From Flavobacteria bacterium MS024-2A (lineage in GTDB: Bacteria > Bacteroidota > Bacteroidia > Flavobacteriales > Flavobacteriaceae), in assembly GCA_905182305.1 (NCBI GenBank), contig CAJJBB010000005.1, positions 186,001 to 250,000 of the forward strand: a stretch of DNA of 64,000 nt, in the 5' to 3' direction. The notes beneath the pieces were generated by a model. It was not told where the DNA came from. It ran no database searches and worked only from the letters and a program-made list of their open reading frames with translations. Shown one piece after another: positions 56,633-64,000 of the stretch. Both the position numbers and the translations under genes were made by a program. Within the stretch, counting starts at the first letter, position 1, and each line of letters starts with the position of its first letter.

Positions 56633-58717
56633 ATGAGACAAATACTCTCTTATCAATTATATTTTTTTCTGATGCTCAATGGTTTTTTTACTTCTTACTC
56701 ATATTCACAAATAAATCAAAATAATTTAAGTCTTGAGTCAAGTGCTTACTTGCTTCAACATGCTAAAAATCCGATCAACTGGCAGCGTTGGGATAAAAAA
56801 CTCTACAACACTAATAATACTGATAATAAATTACTTGTGGTAAGTATAGGTTATTCAAGTTGTCATTGGTGTCATGTAATGGAAAAAGAAACTTTTGAAG
56901 ATTCTGGTGTAGCTTCATTTATGAATGAAAAATTTATAAGTATTAAGGTTGATCGAGAGGAAAACCCTGAGATTGATAATATATACATGACAGCCACTCA
57001 AATGATGACAGGTAGGGGGGGATGGCCTTTAAATGTAGTATGCCTGCCCGACGGAAGGCCAGTTTATGGAGGTACTTACCACACCAAGGAGCAATGGCTT
57101 GAGGTATTGGGTAAAATTCAAAAAGTTTATGATAATGACAAAAAACAACTCTATGGAATTGCTGAAAAAGTAGAAAAAGGAATCCAAGAGGTCAACCGTT
57201 TTGAATATACCGAAGAAGAAGCAGATTTTAAGCCTCAATTACTACAAAATGAAATGAAGATTTGGACTAGCCAATGGGATATGATTAATGGAGGCGAAAA
57301 GCAAAATCAAAAATTTATTACACCCACGAAATTTAATTACATTCAACAGTATCAACATCTGAATGAAGACCCTAAAATCAAAGCTTATTTTAAGAACACC
57401 CTAGAAAATATAGCCAATAGTGGTATAGTTGATCATTTGGAAGGTGGTTTTTACCGCTACACTGTAGATCCAGAATGGAAAATTCCCCATTTTGAAAAAA
57501 TGCTTTATGATAATGCGCAGCTTTTATCTCTTTACGCAAATGCTTATAAAGAATTTAAATCACCACTATTTAAATCAACTGTCTATAAAACATTTGATTT
57601 TCTTCAAAAGAGAATGGAAAATATCGAAGGGGGTTATTTTTCTGCTATTGATGCTGACAATGAACAAGGAGAAGGACGCTACTATATGTTTAATGTTGAT
57701 GAAATTAAAAAAGCTGCTGGTCAAGACTTATCTATGATTTTGGACTATTATCAAATCGAATTGGACAAACCTATTGAAAATTCTTTTTATCATCTGAGGA
57801 AAACAAATGACTTTAATATTTTTCTGAAAAAATATTCCATTACCAATGATCAACTAGTTGAGAAACAACAAAAGTGGGAGAGTCAATTTGAGGAATTAAA
57901 AGAAAAGAGAGAATTTCCTTTAACAGATAAAAAAATTATTACTTCCTGGAATGCACAAATGGTATCGGGATTATTAAATTCTTTCGAGGCCTTTGGGGAT
58001 AAACAATTTCTTAACCAAGCACATAGAACGTTTACCTTCCTTCGAGAAAATTTAATTTCTGGAGCAGAGCTGATGCACACTTTTCAAGCCAATAAAGCAA
58101 AAATGGAAGCTAATTTGGAAGATTACTCCTTTATGATTAGAGCTGCATTAGGCCTCTATCAGAATACAGGAAACGTAGATTATTTGGAACAAGCTGATGA
58201 ATTAACTGAAAATGCAATAAAAAACTTTGAAACAACTAAAAACCCATTTTTTACCTATACTAAAAACCCTGTAATGTTTTCAGAAATAATCTCTGTTAAT
58301 GACAACGTTATTCCATCGGCTAATGCAATTATGGCAGAAAATCTTTGGACACTTGGACATCTTTTGGAGAAAAAGGAGTACAGTGCTAAAGCAAAAAAAA
58401 TGCTGGATGTAATGACTTCATATTTCAATGAAGGGAGAGGAAGTGATTACAGCCAGTGGGCACAATTAATCACTAAAGAAGCTTTTTCATATAAAGAAGT
58501 TGTTATTGTTGGTCCAGAGGCACAAAATGTCAATCAAGAAATTCAGCAAAATTATCTCCCCAATGTACTTTTTCAAATTAGCAATAAACCGAGAGAATTA
58601 CCTTTGCTAAAAGACCGTTTTTTTAAAAAAGAAACTCTTATATATGTTTGCGAAAATAAAGTTTGTTTGAGACCCTCAGAAACAGTTGTAGATGCATTAA
58701 AGCAAATTAATAATTAA
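56633..58717 (+). CDS. DUF255 thioredoxin-like protein (YyaL/SPATA20 family)
   Basis: A 694-residue protein. An N-terminal hydrophobic segment, possibly a signal, precedes NLSLESSAYLLQHAKNPINW, the family's hallmark. The thioredoxin-like DUF255 domain has the active-site pair at cysteines 77 and 80 (YSSCHWCHVM). The rest is an alpha/alpha toroid related to glycoside-processing enzymes (YRYTVDPEWKIPHFEKMLYDNAQLL). Function of the family is not settled. An exported form with a signal peptide would be notable, since many relatives are cytoplasmic. Confidence 0.88.
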   Translation: MRQILSYQLYFFLMLNGFFTSYSYSQINQNNLSLESSAYLLQHAKNPINWQRWDKKLYNTNNTDNKLLVVSIGYSSCHWCHVMEKETFEDSGVASFMNEKFISIKVDREENPEIDNIYMTATQMMTGRGGWPLNVVCLPDGRPVYGGTYHTKEQWLEVLGKIQKVYDNDKKQLYGIAEKVEKGIQEVNRFEYTEEEADFKPQLLQNEMKIWTSQWDMINGGEKQNQKFITPTKFNYIQQYQHLNEDPKIKAYFKNTLENIANSGIVDHLEGGFYRYTVDPEWKIPHFEKMLYDNAQLLSLYANAYKEFKSPLFKSTVYKTFDFLQKRMENIEGGYFSAIDADNEQGEGRYYMFNVDEIKKAAGQDLSMILDYYQIELDKPIENSFYHLRKTNDFNIFLKKYSITNDQLVEKQQKWESQFEELKEKREFPLTDKKIITSWNAQMVSGLLNSFEAFGDKQFLNQAHRTFTFLRENLISGAELMHTFQANKAKMEANLEDYSFMIRAALGLYQNTGNVDYLEQADELTENAIKNFETTKNPFFTYTKNPVMFSEIISVNDNVIPSANAIMAENLWTLGHLLEKKEYSAKAKKMLDVMTSYFNEGRGSDYSQWAQLITKEAFSYKEVVIVGPEAQNVNQEIQQNYLPNVLFQISNKPRELPLLKDRFFKKETLIYVCENKVCLRPSETVVDALKQINN

Positions 58718-58765
58718 CCCTAACCAAGAATAAAGTGTTAAGTCTGTACATTTTAAAAAAATTAA

Positions 58766-58888
58766 TTATTTAGATGAAGTAATTTGGTTAGGTTCGACTT
58801 GTGTCTTTAAATTTTGAGTAATGTAGTCTCCTATTTCATTTCCTTGGTTTACTCTTGTTTTTAATGAGGTTAGGAAGATAGTGATATT
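58766..58888 (-). pseudogene. C-terminal coding remnant, unidentified
   Basis: A 41-codon minus-strand frame with coding-like composition, SLKTRVNQGNEIGDYI followed by TQNLKTQVEPN, ends with a stop at 58766. It is cut off upstream by a stop two codons before the recognisable part. I do not know the family; it looks like the tail of a once longer gene. Confidence 0.3.
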
Positions 58889-59095
58889 TCATGCTTTGCG
58901 TTCTCTTCTTCTCCGCATTAGAGTCCTGAAAGCCCAGTGTTTTTTGAACTTATTTATTTTAGATGCCTGAAGAGTTGCCTTTTCTCTGTTTTTGCAATCA
59001 TCAATCTAATATCCCAAATTTAGCGGTTTAATTTTTGAGTATCTTTAAGTATTCAAATAAAAATCTAATTCAATTTACATGATGTATTTACTAAC

Positions 59096-59120
59096 CAGGG
59101 ATAGATAGCCTTAATCCCTG
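59096..59120. other. Hairpin upstream of Rep remnant
   Basis: CAGGGAT and ATCCCTG form a perfect 7-bp inverted repeat with an 11-base loop, 23 bases before the first codon of the Rep remnant. HUH replication proteins nick at hairpins, but no nick motif can be named here. Confidence 0.3.
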
Positions 59121-59142
59121 CTATGCTCTAATCTTAACCAAA

Positions 59143-59489
59143 ATGAACTTAGCTAAAGATTACGCAAGCTTACTTCAACAACTTCAATGGAACTACTTCA
59201 TCACCTGTAGAACTCCATATAAGATCCACACAATGACAGTGAGGAACTGGATCACTAAACTCCTCAAGGCATCTAATAAGGTGGAACAGGCATTCTATGT
59301 TCAGAGAGAGACAAGGGAGATTATAATAACCTGCATGTACATATGCTTATTGGCACTAATACAGACATGACCTATAAAGAAGTTAAGTATGGACTTGGAA
59401 ATGTTTCTGTGGCAGACTATCAACCAAATATTTATTTTTATTTACCTAAATTTAAAATATTAATAAAACCATATTGTAAAAAAATTTAA
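59143..59489 (+). pseudogene. HUH-type replication initiator remnant, frameshifted
   Basis: The first frame reads LQWNYFITCRTPYKI and TVRNWITKLL followed by AFYVQ; after a shift in the AGAGAGAG run near 59303-59310 another frame continues GDYNNLHVHMLIGTNTDMTYKEV. Together they resemble a replication initiator of small plasmids or filamentous phages: an N-terminal WxYFITCR strand and the HxH (HUH) metal motif LHVHMLI. The tyrosine nucleophile and C-terminal half are missing or unrecognisable. The open frame runs to the base before the LacI-type start, though homology probably ends near 59430. This is a relic of an integrated replicon. Confidence 0.55.
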
Positions 59490-60509
59490 ATGGGAAGAAT
59501 TACTATTACGGATATTGCAAAAAAACTGAAGGTTGCCCCTTCTACTGTCTCGAGGGCGCTTAATAATCACGCGTCAATTAGTGAAAAAACAAAAAACGAT
59601 GTGATAGCATTGGCTGAAAAGCTTAATTATGAACCAAATATTATGGCCATCAATCTACTTCATAGAAAATCAAATTTGATTGGAGTGATTGTACCGCATA
59701 TTACGAGTCATTTTTATTCTGCTATTATAACTTCCATTCAAGACATGCTATCAAATACTACTTTCAACCTAATGGTATGTATTTCTAACGAATCCTTTGA
59801 AGAGGAAGTTTTGCTTATTCAAAAACTAGAAAAGCTTCATGTTGACGGAGTTTTAATATGCACCTCTTCCGAAACGAATAATTTTGATCATTTAAAAAAA
59901 ATGCAAAATAAAGGAATCCCTGTCGTTGTTTTTGATAGAGATTGCTCCGGATTAAAAGCAGATAAAGTCCTAGTTGATTGTTATAGCGGTTCATTTGAAG
60001 CAGTAGAATCTTTAATCCAAAGTGGTTGTAAAAAAATCGCTCATTTAGCAGGTCCCCAAAACTCAAGCACCACCAAGCAACGTCTAAATGGATATTTAGA
60101 TGCTTTAAAAAAGAATAAGATTCCCATTATAAAAGAATACATTCATCATGTATCTGAGTTTACTTTCAATAGCGGCATTAAGGCTTCTGAAGTTCTTTTA
60201 AAACTTAAAAATTCCCCTGATGCAATTTTTGCGGTTAATGACAACATTGCCATCGCAGCGATAAATGTTGCCAAAAAAATGAGCATAAAAATTCCAGAAG
60301 AGCTTTCTATTGTTGGTTTTAACGACGATCCCCATTCGTCATTTATGACCCCTTCTCTCTCTACAGTACTTCAACCAATATTCAGTATTGGAATGCTATC
60401 GGCTAGAATTTTATTACATCACTTGAAGGGTGTCAATACAAAAATTGAATTTCGCCATGAGGTTTTTAAAACCGAATTGATAATTCGTGAGTCTTCAAAA
60501 TTTCTTTAA
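59490..60509 (+). CDS. LacI-family transcriptional regulator
   Basis: A 339-residue regulator. The N-terminal helix-turn-helix and hinge helix are TITDIAKKLKVAPSTVSRALNNH and the hinge EKLNYEPNIMAINL. The periplasmic-binding-like effector domain has IGVIVPHITSHFYSAII and DGVLICTSS. It lies directly upstream of the inositol catabolic genes in the same direction and is the likely regulator, answering to inositol or an intermediate (inference). A candidate operator lies between it and the aldolase gene. Confidence 0.9.
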   Translation: MGRITITDIAKKLKVAPSTVSRALNNHASISEKTKNDVIALAEKLNYEPNIMAINLLHRKSNLIGVIVPHITSHFYSAIITSIQDMLSNTTFNLMVCISNESFEEEVLLIQKLEKLHVDGVLICTSSETNNFDHLKKMQNKGIPVVVFDRDCSGLKADKVLVDCYSGSFEAVESLIQSGCKKIAHLAGPQNSSTTKQRLNGYLDALKKNKIPIIKEYIHHVSEFTFNSGIKASEVLLKLKNSPDAIFAVNDNIAIAAINVAKKMSIKIPEELSIVGFNDDPHSSFMTPSLSTVLQPIFSIGMLSARILLHHLKGVNTKIEFRHEVFKTELIIRESSKFL

Positions 60510-60557
60510 TGAGAGAGTGTATAGCAAACAAATTATTAAGTTTTATCAAATATTTTG

Positions 60558-60571
60558 TGCAAAGGTTTGCA
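60558..60571 (+). promoter_or_regulatory. Candidate LacI-type operator
   Basis: TGCAAAGGTTTGCA is a 14-base inverted repeat of TGCAAA with a two-base centre, the size and form of LacI-family operators. It lies 87 bases before the aldolase ATG, in the gap following the LacI-type gene. Confidence 0.55.
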
Positions 60572-60657
60572 TAAAATTAAGTTTTTATTAGCTTTTTTAT
60601 AATCAATTAATTATTATTTTCAAATTGATATTTTTAAAACAGATATTATAATAATGT

Positions 60658-61599
60658 ATGATCGTTAATTCTAAAGTTTTATTCGACAAATGCTACGGTA
60701 GGTATGCAATTCCGGCAGTAAATGTTTTTACTATGGAGCAAGTTTTGGGTCTATTTAAGGCAGGAGCGCATGCCAACTCACCTTTTCTGGTTCAACTTAC
60801 TCCAGTTGCCAGGAATTATGCAAGTCCCTTAATGATGATGGCGATGATCAATGCCGCAGCGAAAACTTATCCTAAAGCCGTTTATTGTGTTCACTTAGAC
60901 CACGGCGATGAAGCCCATGCATTTGATGCTATAAAATCAAATGAATACCAGTCTGTAATGATTGACGCATCACATGATGATTTTGAAAATAATATAAAGA
61001 GAACCTCTGAAGTAGTTCAAGCAGCGCACAAAAACGGTATTTTCGTTGAAGCCGAATTAGGGGTATTAAGCGGAGTTGAAGATGATATTTCCATTGATGA
61101 AAAAGATTCTAAATATACAAAGCCCTCTGAAGTATCCGAGTTTGTCGCTCGAACCAAATGCGATAGTATTGCAGTAGCGGTTGGGACCAGTCATGGAGCC
61201 TATAAGTTTTCAGGGGGACAAGGAATTCAATTTGACATCCTTAAAGAAATACAAGAACGCATCCCTAATTTTCCCATTGTACTTCATGGAGGTTCGTCGG
61301 TTAATGATGCGGAGATAAAAAGAATTAATGCGACTGGCGGTCAACTCAATCAAAATGCTGCCGGTGTTTCGCAGGAGGAGATTGTTGAAGCGATAAAATA
61401 TGGTATTTGTAAAATTAATATTGCAACAGATGCGCGTTTACTTTGGACTCGCGTTCACAGAGAGTTCTTTAGAGATTCGCCCGAACTTTTTGATCCCATA
61501 AACCCCGGTAAAATCTACATCGAAGAATATGTAACGTTTATGGAACAAAAATTTGATTTGTTAGGGGCAACTGGAAAAGCAATTGAATTCAATCAATAA
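60658..61599 (+). CDS. Class II fructose-bisphosphate aldolase family, probable inositol-pathway aldolase
   Basis: A 313-residue class II aldolase. Zinc and catalytic residues appear as YCVHLDHGD (histidine 79, aspartate 81, histidine 82), VGTSHGAY and VLHGGSS with the phosphate-binding ATDARLLW. The position ahead of iolB and iolC suggests cleavage of 5-dehydro-2-deoxygluconate-6-phosphate to dihydroxyacetone phosphate and malonate semialdehyde (an IolJ role), by inference; a plain fructose- or tagatose-bisphosphate activity is the alternative. Five bases separate it from iolB. Confidence 0.85.
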   Translation: MIVNSKVLFDKCYGRYAIPAVNVFTMEQVLGLFKAGAHANSPFLVQLTPVARNYASPLMMMAMINAAAKTYPKAVYCVHLDHGDEAHAFDAIKSNEYQSVMIDASHDDFENNIKRTSEVVQAAHKNGIFVEAELGVLSGVEDDISIDEKDSKYTKPSEVSEFVARTKCDSIAVAVGTSHGAYKFSGGQGIQFDILKEIQERIPNFPIVLHGGSSVNDAEIKRINATGGQLNQNAAGVSQEEIVEAIKYGICKINIATDARLLWTRVHREFFRDSPELFDPINPGKIYIEEYVTFMEQKFDLLGATGKAIEFNQ

Positions 61600-61604
61600 A
61601 AAAA

Positions 61605-62483
61605 ATGAACACTAAAAATCAACTACTCGTCGAACCTAAAAAAGGTTCTAATGTCTACCAAAGCGTGACGCCTGAAAGTGCAAATTGGAATTATTTAAGT
61701 TTTGAGGCGAGGATTCTCAATCAGTACGAAGTCTGGGAACACAACACCCTAGACAATGAAATGGTGATTGTTTTATTAAGTGGAAACTTTAAGGTTACAA
61801 GTGATAAAGGGAGCTGGGAAACAGTCAATGGTAGGAAAGACGTCTTTAGCGGCGTTGCACATACCCTTTATCTTCCCATCAACACTTCGTTTAAGCTGAC
61901 GGCAACAAGCGAAAAACTTGACATCGCCTATGGCTGGTGTAAATCCGAAGAATCTTTTCCCCCAAAATTTGTTACCCCGGAGGAGACTCCCGTTGTGATT
62001 TTTGGAGGAGACAATGCCACAAGACAATTCAATGATCTTATCCCTCCCGGTTTTGGTTGCAGCAAAATTGTTTGTAGAGAGGTTTATACCCCTTCCGGTA
62101 ACTGGAGTTCTTTTCCAGCCCATAAACACGATGAGAGAATTTTAGATGAAAAAGGAAATGTTTTAGAACCCATACAGGAGGAAACTTATTTTTACAAGTT
62201 CCAAAAACCTGAGGCCTATGCAATTCAGCAAGTTTATACAAAAGACAAATCCCTTGATGAAATCGTGAGACCTCATCACAATGAAGTGGTGATGATTCCA
62301 AAAGGATTTCATCCTGTGGTGGCAGAACATGGTTTTCATTGTTACTACTTGAATTTTTTAGCTGGAACTGACCAATGTTTGGCAAATACGACTGATCCTG
62401 ATCATGAATGGATTTATAATTCTTGGAGTGCAAAAGACAATAGGTTACCGCTAGTAACCGCAGAAATGAATAATAAAGACTAA
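61605..62483 (+). CDS. iolB: 5-deoxy-glucuronate isomerase
   Basis: A 292-residue IolB, a bicupin that converts 5-deoxyglucuronate to 5-dehydro-2-deoxygluconate. Recognisable are NWSSFPAHKHDE (metal-binding histidines), EETYFYKFQKP, and NEVVMIPKGFHPVVAEHGF in the second cupin. The family is highly specific, so the operon's inositol role rests mainly on this gene and iolC. Three bases separate it from iolC. Confidence 0.93.
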   Translation: MNTKNQLLVEPKKGSNVYQSVTPESANWNYLSFEARILNQYEVWEHNTLDNEMVIVLLSGNFKVTSDKGSWETVNGRKDVFSGVAHTLYLPINTSFKLTATSEKLDIAYGWCKSEESFPPKFVTPEETPVVIFGGDNATRQFNDLIPPGFGCSKIVCREVYTPSGNWSSFPAHKHDERILDEKGNVLEPIQEETYFYKFQKPEAYAIQQVYTKDKSLDEIVRPHHNEVVMIPKGFHPVVAEHGFHCYYLNFLAGTDQCLANTTDPDHEWIYNSWSAKDNRLPLVTAEMNNKD

Positions 62484-62486
62484 TAA

Positions 62487-63500
62487 ATGAACGCGAATAA
62501 ACACGATATAATTACTTTTGGAAGGTCTTCAATTGATCTTTATTCCCAAAATATTGGGGCACCATTTAGTCTGATTAAAGGATTCGATGCCTTTGTAGGA
62601 GGTTCCCCTCTAAATATCGCAGTTGGCTGTACTAGGTTGGGACTTGACGCCAGTTTATTATCCGCAGTTGGAGACGACAAGGTTGGAGAGTTTTTAATTA
62701 ATTTTTTAACCGAAGAGGGAGTAAATATTACCAACGTCCCCACTAAAAAGGGAACAAGAACAAGCGCTGTTATTCTTGGAATCGAACCACCTGATAAATT
62801 TCCACTCGTTTATTACAGAGACAACGCTTCTGACAGTCAGGTAGATATTGACGATGTAGATCGCGCCAATATCTCAGACTATAAAGTGCTATTAATTAAT
62901 GGTACTGCTATGAACATTGAACCCACCCGAAGCGCAACTTTTTATGCAACTGAAGTGGCGTTAAAAAACAATGTGAAAGTGGTTTTAGATTTAGATTTTA
63001 GAGCAGATCAATGGCACGACTATCGAGCTTTTGGGGTTACCATGAGGGCTATTTTACCTCGGGTTAAAATCGCAATTGGGACAGAAGAAGAAATCCTAGC
63101 TGCTACGATGGAAAATGTCTCCCAGGTTGAAATAAAGGACCAACAAATATCAGCCCCTGAAATTAAGGGGGATATTGACTTGGCCATCAAAAAAATATTA
63201 GCCACTGGTGTAGAAAAGCTAATCGTAAAAAGAGGTGAAAAAGGCGCGAGTATTCACAGTCGTGATGGAAAAATGACTTCAGTCCCTGGGTTTCCTGTTG
63301 AAATTCTCAACGTTTTAGGTGCAGGAGATGCTTTTGCGAGTGGCTTTCTCTATGGTATAATCAATGACTGGAATCTATACAAATCTTGCAGAATGGGTAA
63401 CGCCAGTGGAGCCCACGTAGTGACACAAAAAGGATGTGCAAATTTCATGCCCACCCTAGAACAATCCCTTGATTTTATAAATAAAAATGGTGGGTTTTAA
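62487..63500 (+). CDS. iolC: 5-dehydro-2-deoxygluconokinase
   Basis: A 337-residue PfkB-family kinase phosphorylating 5-dehydro-2-deoxygluconate. The N-terminal signature region is FDAFVGGSPLNIAVGCTRLG, and the C-terminal signature with the catalytic aspartate is VLGAGDAFASGFLYG. Context between iolB and iolD supports IolC over other PfkB sugar kinases. Confidence 0.92.
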   Translation: MNANKHDIITFGRSSIDLYSQNIGAPFSLIKGFDAFVGGSPLNIAVGCTRLGLDASLLSAVGDDKVGEFLINFLTEEGVNITNVPTKKGTRTSAVILGIEPPDKFPLVYYRDNASDSQVDIDDVDRANISDYKVLLINGTAMNIEPTRSATFYATEVALKNNVKVVLDLDFRADQWHDYRAFGVTMRAILPRVKIAIGTEEEILAATMENVSQVEIKDQQISAPEIKGDIDLAIKKILATGVEKLIVKRGEKGASIHSRDGKMTSVPGFPVEILNVLGAGDAFASGFLYGIINDWNLYKSCRMGNASGAHVVTQKGCANFMPTLEQSLDFINKNGGF

Positions 63501-63511
63501 TTTTATTAAAA

Positions 63512-64000
63512 ATGAAAACAAAAAAATTAACGGTCGGACAAGCAACAATTGAGTTTTTAAAAAATCAATATATTGAGCGCGATGGTCATCAGCAAAAATT
63601 TTTTGCAGGATGCTTTGGAATTTTAGGTCACGGTAATGTTGCCGGTATTGGTCAAGCCCTTCATCAAAATACTGATTTTCCATTTTACGTCGCCAGAAAC
63701 GAGCAAGCGATGGTGCACTCCGCCGCCGCTTATGCCAAAGTCAAAAACCGATTACAAACTTTTGTTTGCACGACCTCGATCGGCCCTGGGGCTACAAACA
63801 TGATAACGGGAGCAGCAGCGGCCACTATCAATAGAATTCCAGTACTTTTAATTCCTGGAGATATTTTTGCTACAAGACAAGTAGCTCCCGTTCTGCAACA
63901 GTTGGAATCTAATTTCACCCAAGACATCTCTGTCAATGATTGTTTTAAACCCGTTTCAAAATATTGGGATAGAATAAATCGTCCAGAGCAACTTATTACT
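63512..64000 (+). CDS. iolD: 3D-(3,5/4)-trihydroxycyclohexane-1,2-dione hydrolase, 5' part
   Basis: The first ~163 codons of a thiamine-diphosphate enzyme, cut by the window edge. It starts MKTKKLTVGQATIEFLKNQ, then FFAGCFGILGHGNVAGIGQAL and FYVARNEQAMVHSAAAYAK with the conserved glutamate, and TTSIGPGATNMITGAA. These fit IolD, which opens the inositol-derived ring. It follows iolC by 11 bases. Confidence 0.93.
   Translation, partial: MKTKKLTVGQATIEFLKNQYIERDGHQQKFFAGCFGILGHGNVAGIGQALHQNTDFPFYVARNEQAMVHSAAAYAKVKNRLQTFVCTTSIGPGATNMITGAAAATINRIPVLLIPGDIFATRQVAPVLQQLESNFTQDISVNDCFKPVSKYWDRINRPEQLIT

Larger units (their letters stand above)
58718..59142. other. Gene-free stretch with remnants
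   Basis: About 770 bases between the DUF255 stop and the LacI-type gene hold no intact gene. This first part contains a minus-strand coding remnant (58766-58888) and a small hairpin near 59096-59120; otherwise I see no promoter, RNA or repeat in it. The second part is the broken replication gene. Confidence 0.6.

Noticed and set aside
62038-62433. Long minus-strand open frames under iolB
   Set aside because: They are antisense to strongly recognisable iolB sequence and have no homology cues.

Overview
The window looks like a chromosomal segment from a marine-type Flavobacteriaceae bacterium (Bacteroidota); this is an inference. It is AT-rich, several promoters match the Bacteroidota pattern TTG-N(17-23)-TAnnTTTG, and it carries family markers: a DUF3467 gene after rpoC, a DUF4295 gene after rpmB-rpmG, DUF5916 and DUF4369 envelope proteins, and a bacillithiol gene (bshC).

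Layout. (1) 1-5.66 kb is accessory DNA: a frameshifted tyrosine recombinase, two small minus-strand genes sharing a duplicated start region, an intact serine recombinase, a 5'-truncated NucS-like/DUF5655 nuclease, and a sharp junction near 3480 with the tail of an unrelated gene. Next come two genes for secreted proteins, each ending in a look-alike terminator followed by a copy of one repeat and preceded by a shared leader, so they resemble cassettes. (2) 5.66-7.8 kb holds a GT2 and ArnT-like glycosyltransferase pair. (3) 8.07-20.9 kb is the conserved core block tuf, tRNA-Trp, secE, nusG, rplKAJL, rpoBC and a DUF3467 gene, with a strong hairpin between rplL and rpoB. (4) 20.97-40.1 kb holds housekeeping genes: prfC, idi, queD, a DUF5916 outer-membrane operon, S1/P1 nuclease, an AlkB homologue, htpG, a TetR/ABC1 pair, fabH, a sodium symporter, recR, a lipoyl acyltransferase, an exonuclease, an FAH-family gene and cinA. 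(5) 40.3-58.7 kb holds rpmB-rpmG-DUF4295, ftsY, a hydrolase, rimO, an M14 peptidase, a frameshifted bshC, guaA, a LysM protein, pyrG, yidC, mnmA and a DUF255 protein. (6) 58.7-59.5 kb is a graveyard of gene remnants, including a broken HUH-type replication initiator. (7) 59.5-64 kb begins a myo-inositol catabolic operon: LacI-type regulator, class II aldolase, iolB, iolC and the start of iolD.

How it works together. The core block supplies translation elongation, protein secretion (SecE), transcription factors, ribosomal stalk proteins and RNA polymerase. The inositol genes convert the ring-opened product through 5-deoxyglucuronate isomerisation, phosphorylation and aldol cleavage, probably under the LacI-type regulator. 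The left edge and the 59 kb remnant zone record past mobile-element activity. Both frameshifted genes (integrase and bshC) break at runs of six A, so a read-level check should precede any claim of pseudogenisation. I found no CRISPR array, no complete prophage and no clear new defence system. The most unusual structure is the repeat-flanked secreted-gene region at 3.7-5.66 kb.
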